In this document: positions 13,305 through 25,969 of the stretch, piece after piece
Layout of the letters: every line of letters starts with the position of its first letter
Numbering within the stretch: the stretch's first letter is position 1
DNA from: Isoetes taiwanensis
Lineage: Eukaryota > Streptophyta > Lycopodiopsida > Isoetales > Isoetaceae
Assembly (NCBI GenBank): GCA_021234155.1
Contig: JAJEKV010000019.1
Coordinates: 2,463,999-2,527,998 of the forward strand
Reading direction: 5' to 3'
Length of the DNA: 64,000 bases
Notes under the pieces: model-generated
Databases searched by the model: none
Told to the model about the DNA's origin: nothing
What the model saw: the letters and a program-made list of their open reading frames with translations, nothing else
Position numbers and translations under genes: made by a program

Positions 13305-16300
13305 ATACCTTTGCTTTCTTTGGCCATTTATTCTCAACTTCTTTACCTGGATTTGGTAGCTTAACAGTATGACGGTACCTTAGCCAATCTAACCTCTCTG
13401 CACCTGGCAACAACAAGTTGACAGGTTCTATTCTTGCTAGGCTAGCAAATTGCAGTAAACTGAGTATAAGGTCTGGTCTATACACCATGGCTATGTTTTT
13501 CTGAAATCCAAGACCATGGCAGTGTCCTGGAGATTGAAAGATAATATTTGAGGAGCTTGTATCCCCTTCTATTTCTGCTGGCATCTCCATGGTTCAAATG
13601 GACTGGCACAAAAGGCTGATGCAGATGGAGATTCACAAGTGGACAGTTCTCAAGATGATGGGTACATATCCTGCTCATATTTGGTTATGCGGTTTGCCTC
13701 ATTTTAGCTATCAGCAAGCTAGAAAGAGTTTATCATGGCTGATAGTTTTACTTTTCGGAACCACCTGCTGCTGCTTTATTCCTTAAGTTTGAGACTTCAT
13801 TTATTCAAGTGCTGAATAGCATCATTTTTCCAGTCATGGCTTTCTCTTAACTGAGACTTATCTCTACTTGCCTTGGACCTTTAGGGCTTCTTATTTACAC
13901 GCTCTTCAGACTCAACCATATCCAAATCACACAGCATGCATTATTTCTTTTGATATTAATTCTTAGTCTCAATCTCCAAAGACGTCCTAAATTGTCCGAT
14001 TGGAACTTAAAGTGTCCGATTGGAACTTGATAGTTGTTGTTTTTTAAGCTTTCTAAAAGGGATCTAACCTGATGTCTAGCCACTTTTGTATTAATATCAT
14101 ATGTGGAGATTGGTTGTCGAAAACCGATTGTATTAGTTCTATGTTTTAGTGGCAGAATAGTAGTGTTTTGAAGTTAGTAGGTAGCAATTCCTTTCTCGGT
14201 CAAATGGCGTTTTCAGATTTCCAGTTCTACATTTTCTACTACACATGCTCTTTAGAAGTTGTTGCCATTCGTCTGTTTTGCAGTTCCCATTTGCTTGCTC
14301 ATCTACAGCTTATTTCTACAGCTCTATTTGGGTCAAATAGACATGCACAAGTATTTTAAATCTGGACATGCATTAGCCAATAGCAGGTTTATCCAGCTTA
14401 TCCTAAGCATGATGTATCTAAACTGTTTTTGTTCCTCCAGTCCCCCGTTATTTATGGGATTATTTTTAATTTCGTTCTATCATTTGCATTTGCAGCGGTA
14501 AAGGGGCTTGCTATGATAACACTATAACCTTATCGCTAAGTGTAACTTTTGCATTTTTTTAAACTTGTACCCATTGTTAAACCATTAAATTGTCACATAT
14601 AAATAATGAATACACACAAAAATGTGCAAATACATGCACAAGTCAGTGGTTCGATGAAGCCAGAGCCTGAACCTGATAAGCTCCGGCGAACGAACCATAA
14701 GCACATCCAATGGCCACAACCAAAAAAGCGGGATTCAGAGAACAGAAATGGAAGAGGAATGAAAGCTGGGTGACTGATTCTTCCTGCTCTGGATGCAGAC
14801 AGTAAGCTTTTGAATCACAAACAAGGGCACGAAGTAAGCTTTGCATTTCTTCTGGCTATGGCAGATACGCAGAAACAGAAACCCGGCAGACAGCAAAATC
14901 TAAGAAAAACTTTGAGAAGCGATTTGCCATTTGAACCTTTCCTGCGGCCCAGCTGTTTGCCGGTTTTGCGGAACTGGAGCTGAAAGGGCTTTGCGGAACC
15001 TACAAAGACAAAATTTGAACTAGGTATCTAAAGGGTTTTCCGCCTCCGGAACCCAGCTCAATTTTTAAATGACGTAGCTGCGTCAGAACACCTTGTGCCA
15101 GAGACGGCCAGAGGTAGGTGGATTAGATAGAGAATCCTTGGGCAATTTGGCTCTGAAGGATGCCGGAGCTAGCCAGATTAGAAAATCCTTGGGCCCGAAA
15201 AGGATGCAAAGAAGCCCATGTGACTCTGTGACTCTCTCAAAATAGACCATCGAACTTACACCTGAAAAAACAAACAAAAATAAAAAACACCAAGAAACCT
15301 CCCCAACCTTAAAAAAAAAAAAAAACACCCAACTACAGCAAACCTTCTTGGCTTCTCATTCCTCCAGCGTAATAAACTGACATTTTATAGCTACTGGTTC
15401 GTTGCTATATGACTAAACATGAACAAGCAATTCAAATTGCTATCTTTTTGAATAATAAAAGCACCTTTTAATTGGATATCAGATTCTACAATCTTATGGG
15501 AAGAGCGACACCTTCTTCGGCAGGGACATGTTCAGGGTTAGACATTGTAAATTCAGGTATGAATTTGAATTTTGTTATGCTGCAAAGATAAATTTGTCAA
15601 ACTGCATCCAAATTGTGTTTGTCCCTCTTGCTATATCCACATCTTTTTTCATCTTGGTGACCCAATTCATGAATGAATCAGGTAAACGAAAGAAGATAGA
15701 GACATATTCATCTCTAAGCAACAATTTCGGCAAAGAAGAAATGGAAAAGCAATAAATTGATGAGGTAATCTACTTGAAGCTCACTTTTTCTTTCACTATA
15801 TACTTTTCGATGGCATGCTTTAGAGATTCTATTATATACAAACAGAAGCAAGCTCAATGCTCCTTTGGCTATGGTTTTTCTAAGCATTTAAATGTGCAAA
15901 CCTAACCCGTGGATGCCAAGATCTTCATAATTTGGCTCTCGACAATGGCAAGCAATCGGTTTAAAAATGTGAGGAGCACAAACGATGGTATGGAAAAGTT
16001 TTGGAATATTTGAATATTTGGATCTATCATGGATGCAATAACAGAAAGCTTCTGATTCGTTTGTCCTTCTCATGCACAATCTAAAGGAATGTTTCTTATC
16101 TAGGCACCTTGGCAGGCCAATGGTTCAGGGCAACGCTTCTTCATGCAGGCCAAATCGATGGCGAAAGATAATGCATCCATGCAACCGCAGTAAGACGCTT
16201 ATTAAGAAAGTCCAAATTCAAGTGGGCGATGCATGTTGTGAAAAAGCAAAAATTCGAATGGCATGTTGAGGTCAAACGCCACCTTTCTTGGGGCGAAAAG

Positions 16301-16887
16301 TGCAATTTTTTGTCCTTGGGAAGAAGTATCCATGCACGAAGAGTGCATTAAGTTGCAGGCTCTGGTTGATGCCATTTTAAATAGAACACAGGCCTCTCTT
16401 GTAATCATGTCCCTGCAATCCTTTCCTAACAAGCAAGCCATGGCAAGCCATATCAAACATGTTGGACATGTCTAATCAGGGTAGCCTTAAGATGAGTGCC
16501 TGGTCAGGTTTCTCAATTGCCCATAAACGGCTAGCTTATATGGCACAATCACAGCCAGATGTACATGCTTTTCATATTCAAGATTTAGTCTCAGAGTACC
16601 TGCAATCATCTCTAAAGTTACTTTTGGCCACCGTCAAAATCTGGATTTGCATCAGCCTGGTCTACTCTATTGTGGATGGAATGAAGTGGAGTTATCGCAA
16701 TCTATTTTACATGGATGTCAAGTACCCCCATTTTCGTGTTATACAAATGAAGCAGGTGCAATTAGTCATCTATCTGTGACACAATGCATAGAATCTCAGA
16801 GCTTTATTTGACAGAATTTAGAGGATATAGCTGTGTGGCAGAATCTATGTTTTTTTCAGCAAATTCTCTGCACTGGAGAGACAAATA
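13305..16887. other. No gene recognised
   Basis: Only short, overlapping ORFs without recognisable motifs. A poly(A) run sits at 15,310-15,325. An imperfect palindrome, tgacgtagctgcgtca, lies at about 15,069. Codon-like but uninterpretable stretches occur upstream of the PPR remnant (16,070-16,780) and may be its decayed 5' part. Confidence 0.4.
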
Positions 16888-17683
16888 ATGGTAGTGCCAG
16901 GTTGGCTGCATTATGCCAAAGTTGGGAGCACGGAATCCATGAAACTATTTTGTCAAATGCAGCAGCATGGTTTCAAACCGAACAAGGTAACATATTTAGC
17001 TGTCGTAGATGCATGTTGTAATGCTGTTTCTCTAGCTTTTGGCAAAGTCATTCATGTTCACATCCTCAACCATAAATTCGACTGATATCTTTGTTGGAAC
17101 TTCTCTCATTGACATGTATTTTGAATGTGAAAGTATTGTAAGTGCCTATGAATTGTTTGATATGATGCCTGCACGGAACATAGTTTCATGGACTACGATG
17201 ATTTTAGGGCATGCTCGACATGGCCTATACAATGAGGCTATTATATGCTTCAGGCATATGTAACAAGATGGTTTAAAGCCAAAGAAAGTTACCTATCTCA
17301 CTGTTCTGACTGCCTTTGCAAATGTAGGAGCCCTAGCATGGGCAAAGCATGTCCATTTTCAGCTACTAAAAACTGAACTGGAGTCAGATATCTTTATGGG
17401 AAATAACTTGATTGTCATGTATGGCCATTGTGGCAGCATGGAATGTGCTCAACAAGTTTTTGATCACATGTTCACAAGAGATTCTATTTCCTGGAATGCC
17501 ATTATCTCAACATATGCTGACCATGGTCATCGAGAAGCTTTGAAGCTTTTGTCTGAAATGCAGCTGCAGGGCTCAACGCCAGACCAGATTACACATATTG
17601 CAATTTTAAATGCTTGTAGTCACATGGGTTTAGTAGATGAAGGCTCGTTTGTGTCCTTGCTACAGTCTAAGAATGGGGAATAG
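16888..17683 (+). pseudogene. PLS-type PPR protein pseudogene
   Basis: Pentatricopeptide-repeat proteins bind organellar RNA and, in plants, commonly guide C-to-U editing. Typical fragments are readable: KPNKVTYLAVVDAC, GTSLIDMYFECES followed by the ARNIVSWTTMI segment, then GNNLIVMYGHCGSM and RDSISWNAIISTYADHG, ending near NACSHMGLVDEG. The spacing is that of alternating L, S and P repeats. The frame shifts once at about 17,085, an in-frame TAA (17,261-17,263) interrupts the second part, and the reading frame stops at 17,683 with no E or DYW domain. At least four repeats remain. A decayed gene or gene fragment. Confidence 0.85.
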
Positions 17684-18730
17684 AGTTCCGGTTGAGAGCA
17701 GTTCTCCATTCTTTTAACATGGAAGAGTTAATCTCTTTTCAAAGCTCAGGGGTTTTGCAGTTGGATCGGTTGGGGCAAGAACAGAGAAAATGGAACGGGA
17801 CTTTCATCTCAAGTCTGCTACTGCACTAGTTACAGCTTGGGGTATTGCATTCTATCCTGCTAACAGGTTGGCATAGTGAGAAGAATACCTGAGTTTTATT
17901 TAGCCGGCAGCCTAGGTACTATTTTTGTTGTGCTTGCCCAATAGCTGTGAAAGCTTGGAATATGTAGCATACTGGTTCTTGAGCGGTTCTTGAGCAGTTT
18001 TTATGTATGAAATCTTCCGGAGGCAGCTTAAAGGTGTGTAAAGAAGACTTTTCAAGATTGGTATGCCGTAGCCTGAAACGTTCCTGTGCTGCTGTAGTAG
18101 ATTGTGGGTATGTGGGACTGCTTCCTTTGCTCAGGTTTGGCAATGACTAGTTGAACTGTGTAGCAGTTATTGTTTGGAAACAAGACTAAGTCTTGTATGT
18201 TGCCCTCTTCCATCCCAGCTGGAAGGAGGTGTGATTTTAAGAGGAGATTATCCTGATAGCAGTCTAGTTCAGGAAGTGATTTAGAAGGCATTGGTACAGG
18301 AGGACCACATGTTCTTATAGCTGATTGCTAGTTGAAGGACTTTAGTTCTATAGGGGCTTGAGGCCATCTCTAGCTAGTGAGCAATTGGAGATGGAACCCA
18401 GGCAAGTGATCAGGAGAGTCTCCTAGTAGTACTGAGATGGAGGCAGCTTTTGTGTCGAGTTAACGCTAGGGATGAAGCTTCCATCACTCTACCCTGGTTT
18501 GCTTGCATTTTTGTGGCGGAGCTTGAAGGGGCATCATCTTTAGGGCAGCATCAAATCACTTCTTGGGGCAGATTGTCGTAAGGGTTACCTTCCCTTATCT
18601 TCACACTTGGGTTAATCTTTGTGCTCCAACGATTAGGCTATTTGGCTACTATGGAGCCTGAATAAATGTACTTTTTACATACTATTAATAAAACTAAAAA
18701 TATCTTGCCTTCAAAAAAAAAAAAAAAAAT
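17684..18730 (+). other. Gene-free stretch ending in poly(A)
   Basis: No ORF of note. The stretch closes with an ataaaacta/aataaatg-rich segment and then an A-run of about 18 (18,713-18,729), which looks like the 3' end of a reverse-transcribed sequence, possibly a LINE tail or a retroposed transcript. The poly(A) directly abuts the left terminal repeat of the next element, so an A-rich site may have served as its insertion site. Confidence 0.4.
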
Positions 18731-21214
18731 CTTTAATCTTGTCAAAGACAAAATCTAATCTTAAAAATCTTGTTCAGGACAAATAAGATCCAATTAGCAG
18801 TCCTAGTAATACATCAGGTGATCATGTATTATTAGGCCCTGATATGGTCAGTCATAATTAGTTAGCATAATGAAACAGTGACTATTGTTATCAAAAAGTA
18901 TGTTCATGCCTTGCATTAAAAAATCTGAACAAGAACAATTATAGACCAAGTATGATAAGTCTATATATGTCTATTTAAGAGCACTGAGTCATAAAAGCAA
19001 CATAATGCTAAGCAGTATCAAATTATAACTTTAAGACAATTATAACTTTAAGACAATTACTGATCCATGTATAGAGCCTAGACTCATTAAATAAAATCAG
19101 AGTTAGAGAGCCAAGCATATTTTAAATCAGATCATGCGAGAAACGTATGTATAAGTGACAAACCTTTTGATCCAAATAGGAGCCCCCTTGATTAAAATAA
19201 TAACAGGGATATGGGTGGCCAGAGAGAGTATAACAACAATGTAAACTGTTATTGTTAATAATGACAGTCAAGAATAGCTATAAGACATTCTCACTTGGTA
19301 AAAGTATTTATAGACTAAGTGAATCTTACAAATATGCAAAATCCGTAATCATAGAGACAATTTATGCAGAATATCTTACTGCCAGTAAACAACAGAATGA
19401 CAGTAAAAAGGATATTGAATGTATCTCTTGTTTGAACTTAGAACAATTTTACAGTCAAGATACTTACATGAGTTTTTGAATTTAAGCCAATAAGACAAGA
19501 TAAATATACATTTCATGAAGAAAGCATATGAACTCCAAACAATGAGCAAGAAGTTTGGTTACCTGCATGCCAACCAATCAATAATTAGCCTAAGAAGGGT
19601 AAAATCAAAAGGACATGCAGGTAAGCTATAAACTTCTTGGGTTTACCACCCTTCACATCGAAGGAGTTCCCAAATTGGTACAGACATAATAAATGCAAGA
19701 CAAATAAGTTAGCAAGTTCTGTTTTGCATTTTTGTGAATCATCATGCAAGCTCCACCACAGTCGGCCAGTTCCCTATTGTGAAGCTGCACTGCATAATGA
19801 AAGTAGAAAACTGCAGATTTACATCCCCTTACATTCTCACAGGTTCATTGCTTAGGATGAAGACATAAGATCCCCAAATATGATCAGAGGCATGAAAATA
19901 GATCCACAGAAAAGATCCGAGGTAGATAACCAAGTATGTGTAGCCAAATAGCTTCTTATCCTTAGATCTTTAAGATGTAAGAAAGAGCAGCCAGCATAAG
20001 TAATCAGTTCAAATTTATTAACATCTTATACTACTAGATAAACATAAGTCATGCATAAACATGGTGCAGCATTCATTTAGGCCAGCATATTTAGTGTATA
20101 GCAAGACAGGCCAAGAGGTGGATCCATAGAAATGATCAGAGGTAGATAGCCAAGGAAATCTAGTCTATCATAAAATCTAAGCCTCAGATCTATTAAATTG
20201 TCTGTAGGAGAAGACAGCATAAGCAATCAGTTCATAGTTGTTAGTAGATTACACTACTAGATAAGCAAAATAATGGAGCAGCCATCATTTAGGCATGAAC
20301 ATTTTGTGTATTACAAGACAAATCATTATACAATCACTAGAAATATATGAGTAGCCCAACAAGTTAGATTCCAGCACTTATCCATTATGCTTGGGGCATA
20401 TAACAACATAATTATACCAGATCCTATCCTGCCTAGCAATAAATGAACTACTATTAGTGAGGATAAAACCTGATGAGCTTGATTTGAAGGTGTATTTTCA
20501 GCATCCTGCTCCATGATATCTTTGCCATTGTCAGTAACTTGACAATTTTCTCTGTCCTGCATGGGGATAAGATCAGCCTCATTGCCCTTCTCAAGAAGGC
20601 CCTCTTCATGAGTATTCTGCTCCCAATCAGATGTAGGTGCATTGCTGGCTTTTGTGGTGGATCCTTCTGCCAAATTGGTCATATTGGGAGGTTTATGGAA
20701 CTGGTAGAGCTTTCTCATCTTAGCAGACTTAGCTTTTTCTTCTTCCATTCTTTTCCTTGTGGCCATACCCAGATCGCCCTTCTTCCTTGTCATGCTGCCA
20801 AACACTCAGTGGGTGCTTAAGAAACATATAGAGCCGCATTTGGCACAGAAGCCCTATTTATCGGGAGAAATAATCTTCCTTTTTTCTAAGTTCTAGCACC
20901 TAATACCGGCTGTGTCAATTTACATTGGCGGCATAAACCGTGAAGCCTTTTCTTCCAGCCTGCTAACCGATTATCTACTGATGTGTCATGCATGCATTGA
21001 ATTTACCTGCATGGCTAAGCTGCTCGAAGATCGTCCAGGTTGGAGATACGGCCAGTGCAAACTTCCAGCCAATTATCCGGATTTCTGTTGTTGCCCTAAT
21101 ATTTTCGCAATATTCATTTTGTACGTGGAACCAAATAGACTCCAAATAATTAAACAATCTATTTATTATTTTAGCAATTGGAGGTTAATATGTAGCCTAA
21201 CTGTTTCAATGTAA
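18731..21214 (-). repeat. Left terminal direct repeat (3' copy)
   Basis: 2,484 bp. Starts ctttaatcttgtcaaag and ends ctgtttcaatgtaa on the plus strand, matching 25,970-28,448. It differs mainly by single substitutions and a small internal tandem duplication (taactttaagacaattat, near 19,022-19,060). The ends do not show TG...CA, so it is not a classical LTR. It carries a copy of the terminal-repeat ORF. Confidence 0.9.
20470..20805 (-). CDS. Terminal-repeat ORF, left copy
   Basis: An ATG starts a basic, Lys/Glu-rich segment (MATRKRMEEEKAKSAKMRKL) followed by an acidic, Asp/Asn/Gln-rich tail. The frame reaches a plausible donor (CATCAG|GTTTTATCC) at 20,470, or runs on to a stop at 20,326 if unspliced. 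The right-hand copy (28,040-27,687) keeps the frame with mostly conservative changes, suggesting the exon was under selection while the family was active. In this 3' repeat it has no downstream partner and is probably silent. Function unknown; a charged N-terminal region of the element protein is one option. Confidence 0.45.
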
Positions 21215-21225
21215 GAACAATCTCA

Positions 21226-21748
21226 AGTATTACATATCTGCATACTTCTCACCAATGATGAAGCTATGTATGCATATGTTTTATATGCCACGTTATGGGG
21301 ACATGTCAGCTCCATGTATTGAACTTATTACTCAAGGACGTTTTTGCATAGCTGGCTGCATAAGCCTATCAAGTCTTACCTTATCTATCAGCCCTTTGAT
21401 TATTAGTATGAACCGACAACTCTTTTTAAGTCCATATAATAAATGTTAAGTCCACATAGCACATATTTTAGCAAGAGGGGGTTTATAGAAGACCAAACTG
21501 GTTCAGTTAAACTATGAAGCCCAAGTATGCGACATCTGCCAGTAAGTAGCATAATTTACACCATGATGACGCTATGCATGTGTATTTCATGCAGAGCAAT
21601 GGGGCAATTTCCAGTTAACTATCAAACCTATTTCTCAGAGTGTTTCTTTCATAACCTGCTGCATGCATATGTGAAGCACTATCGTACTATTTGTCTTTAA
21701 AGTTATTAGTATGACATAACTGTACCTTATTATAAATAATAAAAAAAC
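21226..21748 (+). mobile_element. Short retroposon, copy 1
   Basis: About 520 bp starting agtattacatatctgca and ending in an A-rich tail (ataaataataaaaaaa). It is about 99 % identical to 47,041-47,571, which ends ataaataaataaaaaaaaaa. No protein is encoded. A discrete A-tailed sequence at two places with different flanks is best read as a non-autonomous, SINE-like or truncated LINE insertion on the plus strand. No internal pol III boxes were identified, and target duplications are not evident by eye. Confidence 0.6.
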
Positions 21749-21896
21749 CTACCTCCTTCCGTAGTTTGAGGGGCCTTTGTTCAGAAAGAATTTCTTGACA
21801 TTCAATCATTTTGGATACAGCAAGGGGAGTAGGGCCTTACTGTATCAAAGGCCCTACTCTCCCTATCTTTGCTATCACTCCATTGACAGATCCGTT

Positions 21897-23975
21897 TTAT
21901 AGTGAAGATTTAAGTACTTTAAGGATATCATTAATATTGTAAAGAATACCTGGGAACTGGCTGTCTTCTAGAGTTTGTATCACCAGTTTCTTAATGTCCG
22001 CCTTTGCAAATCCATTTTTGCAAAACTCTTGAGCAAGTTGAGCAATATCTGCAGCTGCATTGAATGGACATGAATTGGAGTAAACATAGGGTAGAATTTG
22101 AGATATTATAACCCTTGATGCCTGTCCATATGGTCTGCAACCATCGGCCATAATAAATTTTTGAGCTGTGAAGGGTAATTTGCAGCGTTTATCATACCTT
22201 GTGATGATGAAAATCCCCCTGGCTTGGTCAGTGACCTCAATGGAAGCATTTAAGAAATTACATTTATAACCAACCTGTTCACGTAAATCCATCGTCTCTT
22301 TGTATTCGGTCTCATCCTTAATTCCAAGGTGTTGCATATTATAGATTGAGATTTCAGCATCATCTGTGAGGAATTGTTTGACATAACCACCATTAAGAAT
22401 GTTGAGGTCATCAATGTATCTTGTGGCGTACTGAAATCTATAGATGTCATGAAACCTGTTTGCATGAGCTAATTTGAGAATAAATTTCAATTCGTACCAG
22501 GCAAGGTACATGTTACACCATGCTGGGCTAGAGGCAAAGCCCATTGGTATTCCTCTTTTTTGTCTCCATATTTTACTGCCCATTTGCAGATAGCAATTAT
22601 TTAGTAGCCACTGGTTCATTTGTTTGAAATGATCTTTTGTAATTTCAGACCAGCAAATGCTTTCCCTATCTTTTTTGAGGCTTTTCTCCCAACATACCAT
22701 ATATTTGATCCCATCGGATTTAATCAGCATATGGAATTTGTGCTGGCCATCCCTCATGTAATCCCATGTTAAGTCAGCAATATCGTTCATAATTTCAGAG
22801 ATGCCATCTTCCCCTTCTAAGGGGATGTTCTCGTAACATTTAGTTATGTCAGCCGAGAATACATCATGGATTTTGGCTGGGAGATTAAGCATTCTATCAT
22901 AGACAGAATTCACTATCCAGCATGCATTTATCCTATTTTTGTACCATAATTTATATTTGGCAGTATTTCTGTGGCAGATCAGAGGCCATATTTCCAAAAA
23001 ATTATTTAGAATGGTAGTGACAACCTCAGCAATTTCCGCGAATACAGTATGATGGGCATTTGTAAGCCATCTGTATTCATTTTTGTGCATTTTGAAAGTG
23101 GCCATTAAATATGGCAAGTTACTGCTTTGAAGTTCTTGTGTATTAAGCATACTACAAATTTCAGCTTTGCATTTTTCTTTTATTGTGTCCGGGCTTTCAT
23201 TGATGACCTTAAAATCATCACTATTGAGCCTGTCAAGTGCCTTATCAGCAATAAATTTCTGACATATGAACGCTGCATTGTTGTTTGCTTTATCCAATCC
23301 TGCAATGTAGAAGTTTTTCGTCAACCAGTCAATGTTCCTCAAAACATCTTTGCCATCCCATAGGAACCTTTTTCTTCTTATATTTCTTTTGAAATCTACA
23401 ATCTCAGCATGAGCATAGTCCATCAATAAATCCTTAATTTTCTGGATGTTATCCTCTGAGATGTCAAGCAGCTCAAACCTATGTACTGAGAAGAACTATA
23501 GACAGAGTGAATCAAATTCTTCCATAAATGTTTGTGTGCTCAACCCAGCATCAGGAATGTGATTGAGTCCTTTGGCCATAGCAAGCTTTAATTTTTGACA
23601 ATGAATTATATCTAGATTAGTCGTTTGAATGTGGCCAATCTTGGGATCAACAAACTTTGCAAGAGAAGGGTTGAGGCAGGGGCATTTATTGGCTGTCCCT
23701 TCTGCAAACACTTTGTATGGTCTGTATACTTTGTCCCTGATTTGATCAATGTACTTCCAAGCAAAAATAGTTGCATCAACTAGATCTGACCCTCTTTGGT
23801 CTAGGACTTCTGTCAGCACATTCTGAAATAAGCTTTTGATATTGAATTTATCCAATGCCTTAGATAAAAAGGTCATGTGAATGATCCATTCTTGCTTTTT
23901 TACTCTGTTATTCTGCAAATGTCTTTTTCCATTTAGGTCTTTAAAAATGGATCTTGGGTTCCCCTGCTTAACCAA
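21897..23975 (-). CDS. Penelope/telomerase-like reverse transcriptase (amber-interrupted)
   Basis: One frame runs from 23,975 to 21,897, broken only by a TAG at 23,496-23,498, giving about 690 residues if the stop is ignored. Numbering from the Met at 23,426: fingers motif FKMHKNEYRWL (111-121), motif A SADITKCYENIP with Asp193, motif B RGIPMGFASSP (291-301), motif C RYIDD with Asp339/Asp340, then a thumb-like region with RYDKR (410-414). All three catalytic Asp are present. The N-terminal ~180 residues (23,975-23,427) match nothing I recognise. A preceding intron probably lies between 24,240 and about 23,990. No C-terminal GIY-YIG domain follows. It would copy element RNA by target-primed synthesis. 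The RT call is secure; the Penelope-clade assignment is likely but not proven. Confidence 0.85.
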
Positions 23976-24240
23976 ATGAATACCCTTTGTTAACTATCAG
24001 AAGTATTATGAGAATACATGTAAATGAAATATTTCTCAAGCCATAAGAATTATAAATGACATCTATATGTATTATATGTATTATAACTGACAATCTGAGT
24101 CATGTTGCCATATGCATTCAGCCGGCCAAAATGGTTTCATATATAATGCCATATAGTTAAGTTTTTACTCAAGAAAAGGTGTCATAGTAGATGAAAACAT
24201 CATCATCAAAATCTGCCAGAGCACGAAATCCAGCATCTTT

Positions 24241-25904
24241 TTACTTGGGAATATTGACAAAGTTGAGTTCTAATCCAGAACTGTCATCCAGAGAAACAGT
24301 TTTATTACCACCTTTGGTAACAGAATATTCATCCATGTTGCTCGTAGATGTTCCCTTGGGGTCAATGCTTGGTGCAGCAGATGAAGCATTTTCAGAAAAT
24401 TCAATCTTTGGATCTTTTGTAATTCTTGGAGGGTACTTGGGAATGATCCTGTTGATATTTCTGTTGAAACCCAGAGTGCTGCCACTTTTATTGGAGCTTG
24501 ATTTCTGCAAAAATGTATTCTTGTTGTTCTTCCCCTGTTTTTCTAAGAATGAAACAGATTTGATGGTCTTTTCAGCTAGGTCAGCAACCTTACTGTTTCT
24601 AAACATAGCTTTCAGCTTTGCATTAGGAGTTTTCGCATATGCCATTGTCATATCAATGAGTACTTTTCTCACATCAAGATAGCCAGCATAGGCAATGATG
24701 GCAGGTCTTAGCACTTTGTTGAGTAATTTGGAAAAGATGACCATTTTCATCATTGGTGTCGTATCAGGGTAAATCACTTCCATATTGTTAAGGAGAAACC
24801 AAAATCCATGATCAATCCAGATAATACCACTTTTGCAAGAATTTTTGGCATTGTTCTTGGTGCATTTGCATGTAAAGTAAGGGCAAAAGGATCTCCAAAT
24901 CCTTTTCAGATAAAAATCATCACGTGTGATGGTAGTATAGGCCATATGCCCTTTCTGTTTGACACACAAACCTGAATTCTTAATGCAAGGCTGATCAAAG
25001 AAAGTTATGTCAAATGGTAATTCATCCAAGTCAATACTAGTGAACATCTTTTCAAAACTTAAGGCAGCTGCTTTTGCTTTTTTCAGTTCTGTGTCAGTAA
25101 TTCCAGCAATGCTTATCCATGTCTCAAGGCTCAACGGGGCTAAAGCACCAAAATTCATGCTTTTCCATATGGCATGGCCATAAGCAGCACTGTTGCACTC
25201 AACAATTTGTTCACTGGCCATAGGAAAACAGGCAGAATTTGCCAAATTAAGATTTGGGACTTTATCATCCGAAAAAAGAGAAATTCTCAGTATTTGAATC
25301 ATTATTTTTGGCCTTGTTGGCATCAAGACTTTGAAAGTCTTCATCATTCAAGTCTGTATCTGAAAACAGACAATCATGTATTTCTTCCTGTAAATAAACA
25401 GGGGTAGAGACAGCATTGTCTTCTTTTTCAAAAGTGGGAGGTTTAATCTCATTGGCGTCTTCAAGGGCTGTAATCCCTACGACAAATTTTCTGGCTGCTT
25501 CATCTTCATTACATGTCCTATTATAGAGCATGCTTGGAAATTCTTTGTACAATAAAGAAATTGCTTTCCTTACATTTGCTGAACTCAAAGTTGACTTTTT
25601 TCATGTTGTAGAACATTCTGGACCAGCAGCTATAACCCAGGTAACTAACAGGTGATCTGGATTTATCAATAATGTTTCTCTCCTTGAGTGTGATAAATGC
25701 GTGTATATCTTTGTTCTTGATACATGCTAGAAGTATTTGAACAGCGTAGCTTGGGCAGTCCACATCACATTCACTATACTTGAGGCTGGCTAGTTCTTTT
25801 ATCCATTGGATGTCGCTGTAATTCGCGTCATCATCTTGAAAGACAAAGACAGATTTCTCCTGAACACATAAGTTTATACATGGTAAGTAATCAAGTGAGT
25901 ACAC
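24241..25904 (-). pseudogene. Unrecognised upstream protein of the retroelement
   Basis: Three overlapping frames (25,904-25,521; 25,588-25,265; 25,347-24,241) join into one ~550-residue reading frame if two homopolymer shifts are allowed: an A-run near 25,600 and a T-run near 25,270 (both given on the coding strand). The joined protein has an acidic middle, a Cys cluster (FCPYFTCKCTKNN) followed by KNSCKSG that might bind metal, a WIDHGFWFLL hydrophobic segment, and a Lys/Ser/Asn-rich tail. After the TAA at its end the same frame stays open for about 23 more codons. It sits where an N-terminal endonuclease or nucleic-acid-binding part could be, but no GIY-YIG, zinc knuckle or esterase motif is convincing. 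Function unknown. Confidence 0.55.
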
Positions 25905-25969
25905 CTGTCATAAAACGACCACTATCAAGGACCCTAGTTAAACTAGAGTACTGAGTTAAGTAAAAAAAC

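Noticed and set aside
13255-13590. 111-codon minus-strand ORF
   Set aside because: It overlaps a better plus-strand coding-like stretch and has no motif or splice support.
20539-20820. Plus-strand 93-codon ORF, also at 27,774-28,055
   Set aside because: Antisense shadow of the terminal-repeat ORF. The minus frame has protein-like composition and the splice donor.
24191-24682. Plus-strand 163-codon ORF with hydrophobic stretches
   Set aside because: Antisense of the retroelement's upstream frame. The hydrophobicity comes from reading Lys/Asn/Glu codons backwards.
24241-25904. GIY-YIG endonuclease in the upstream frame
   Set aside because: I searched for a GIY...YIG pair with downstream Arg/His/Glu. 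YLGYSCW is the nearest word and does not fit.
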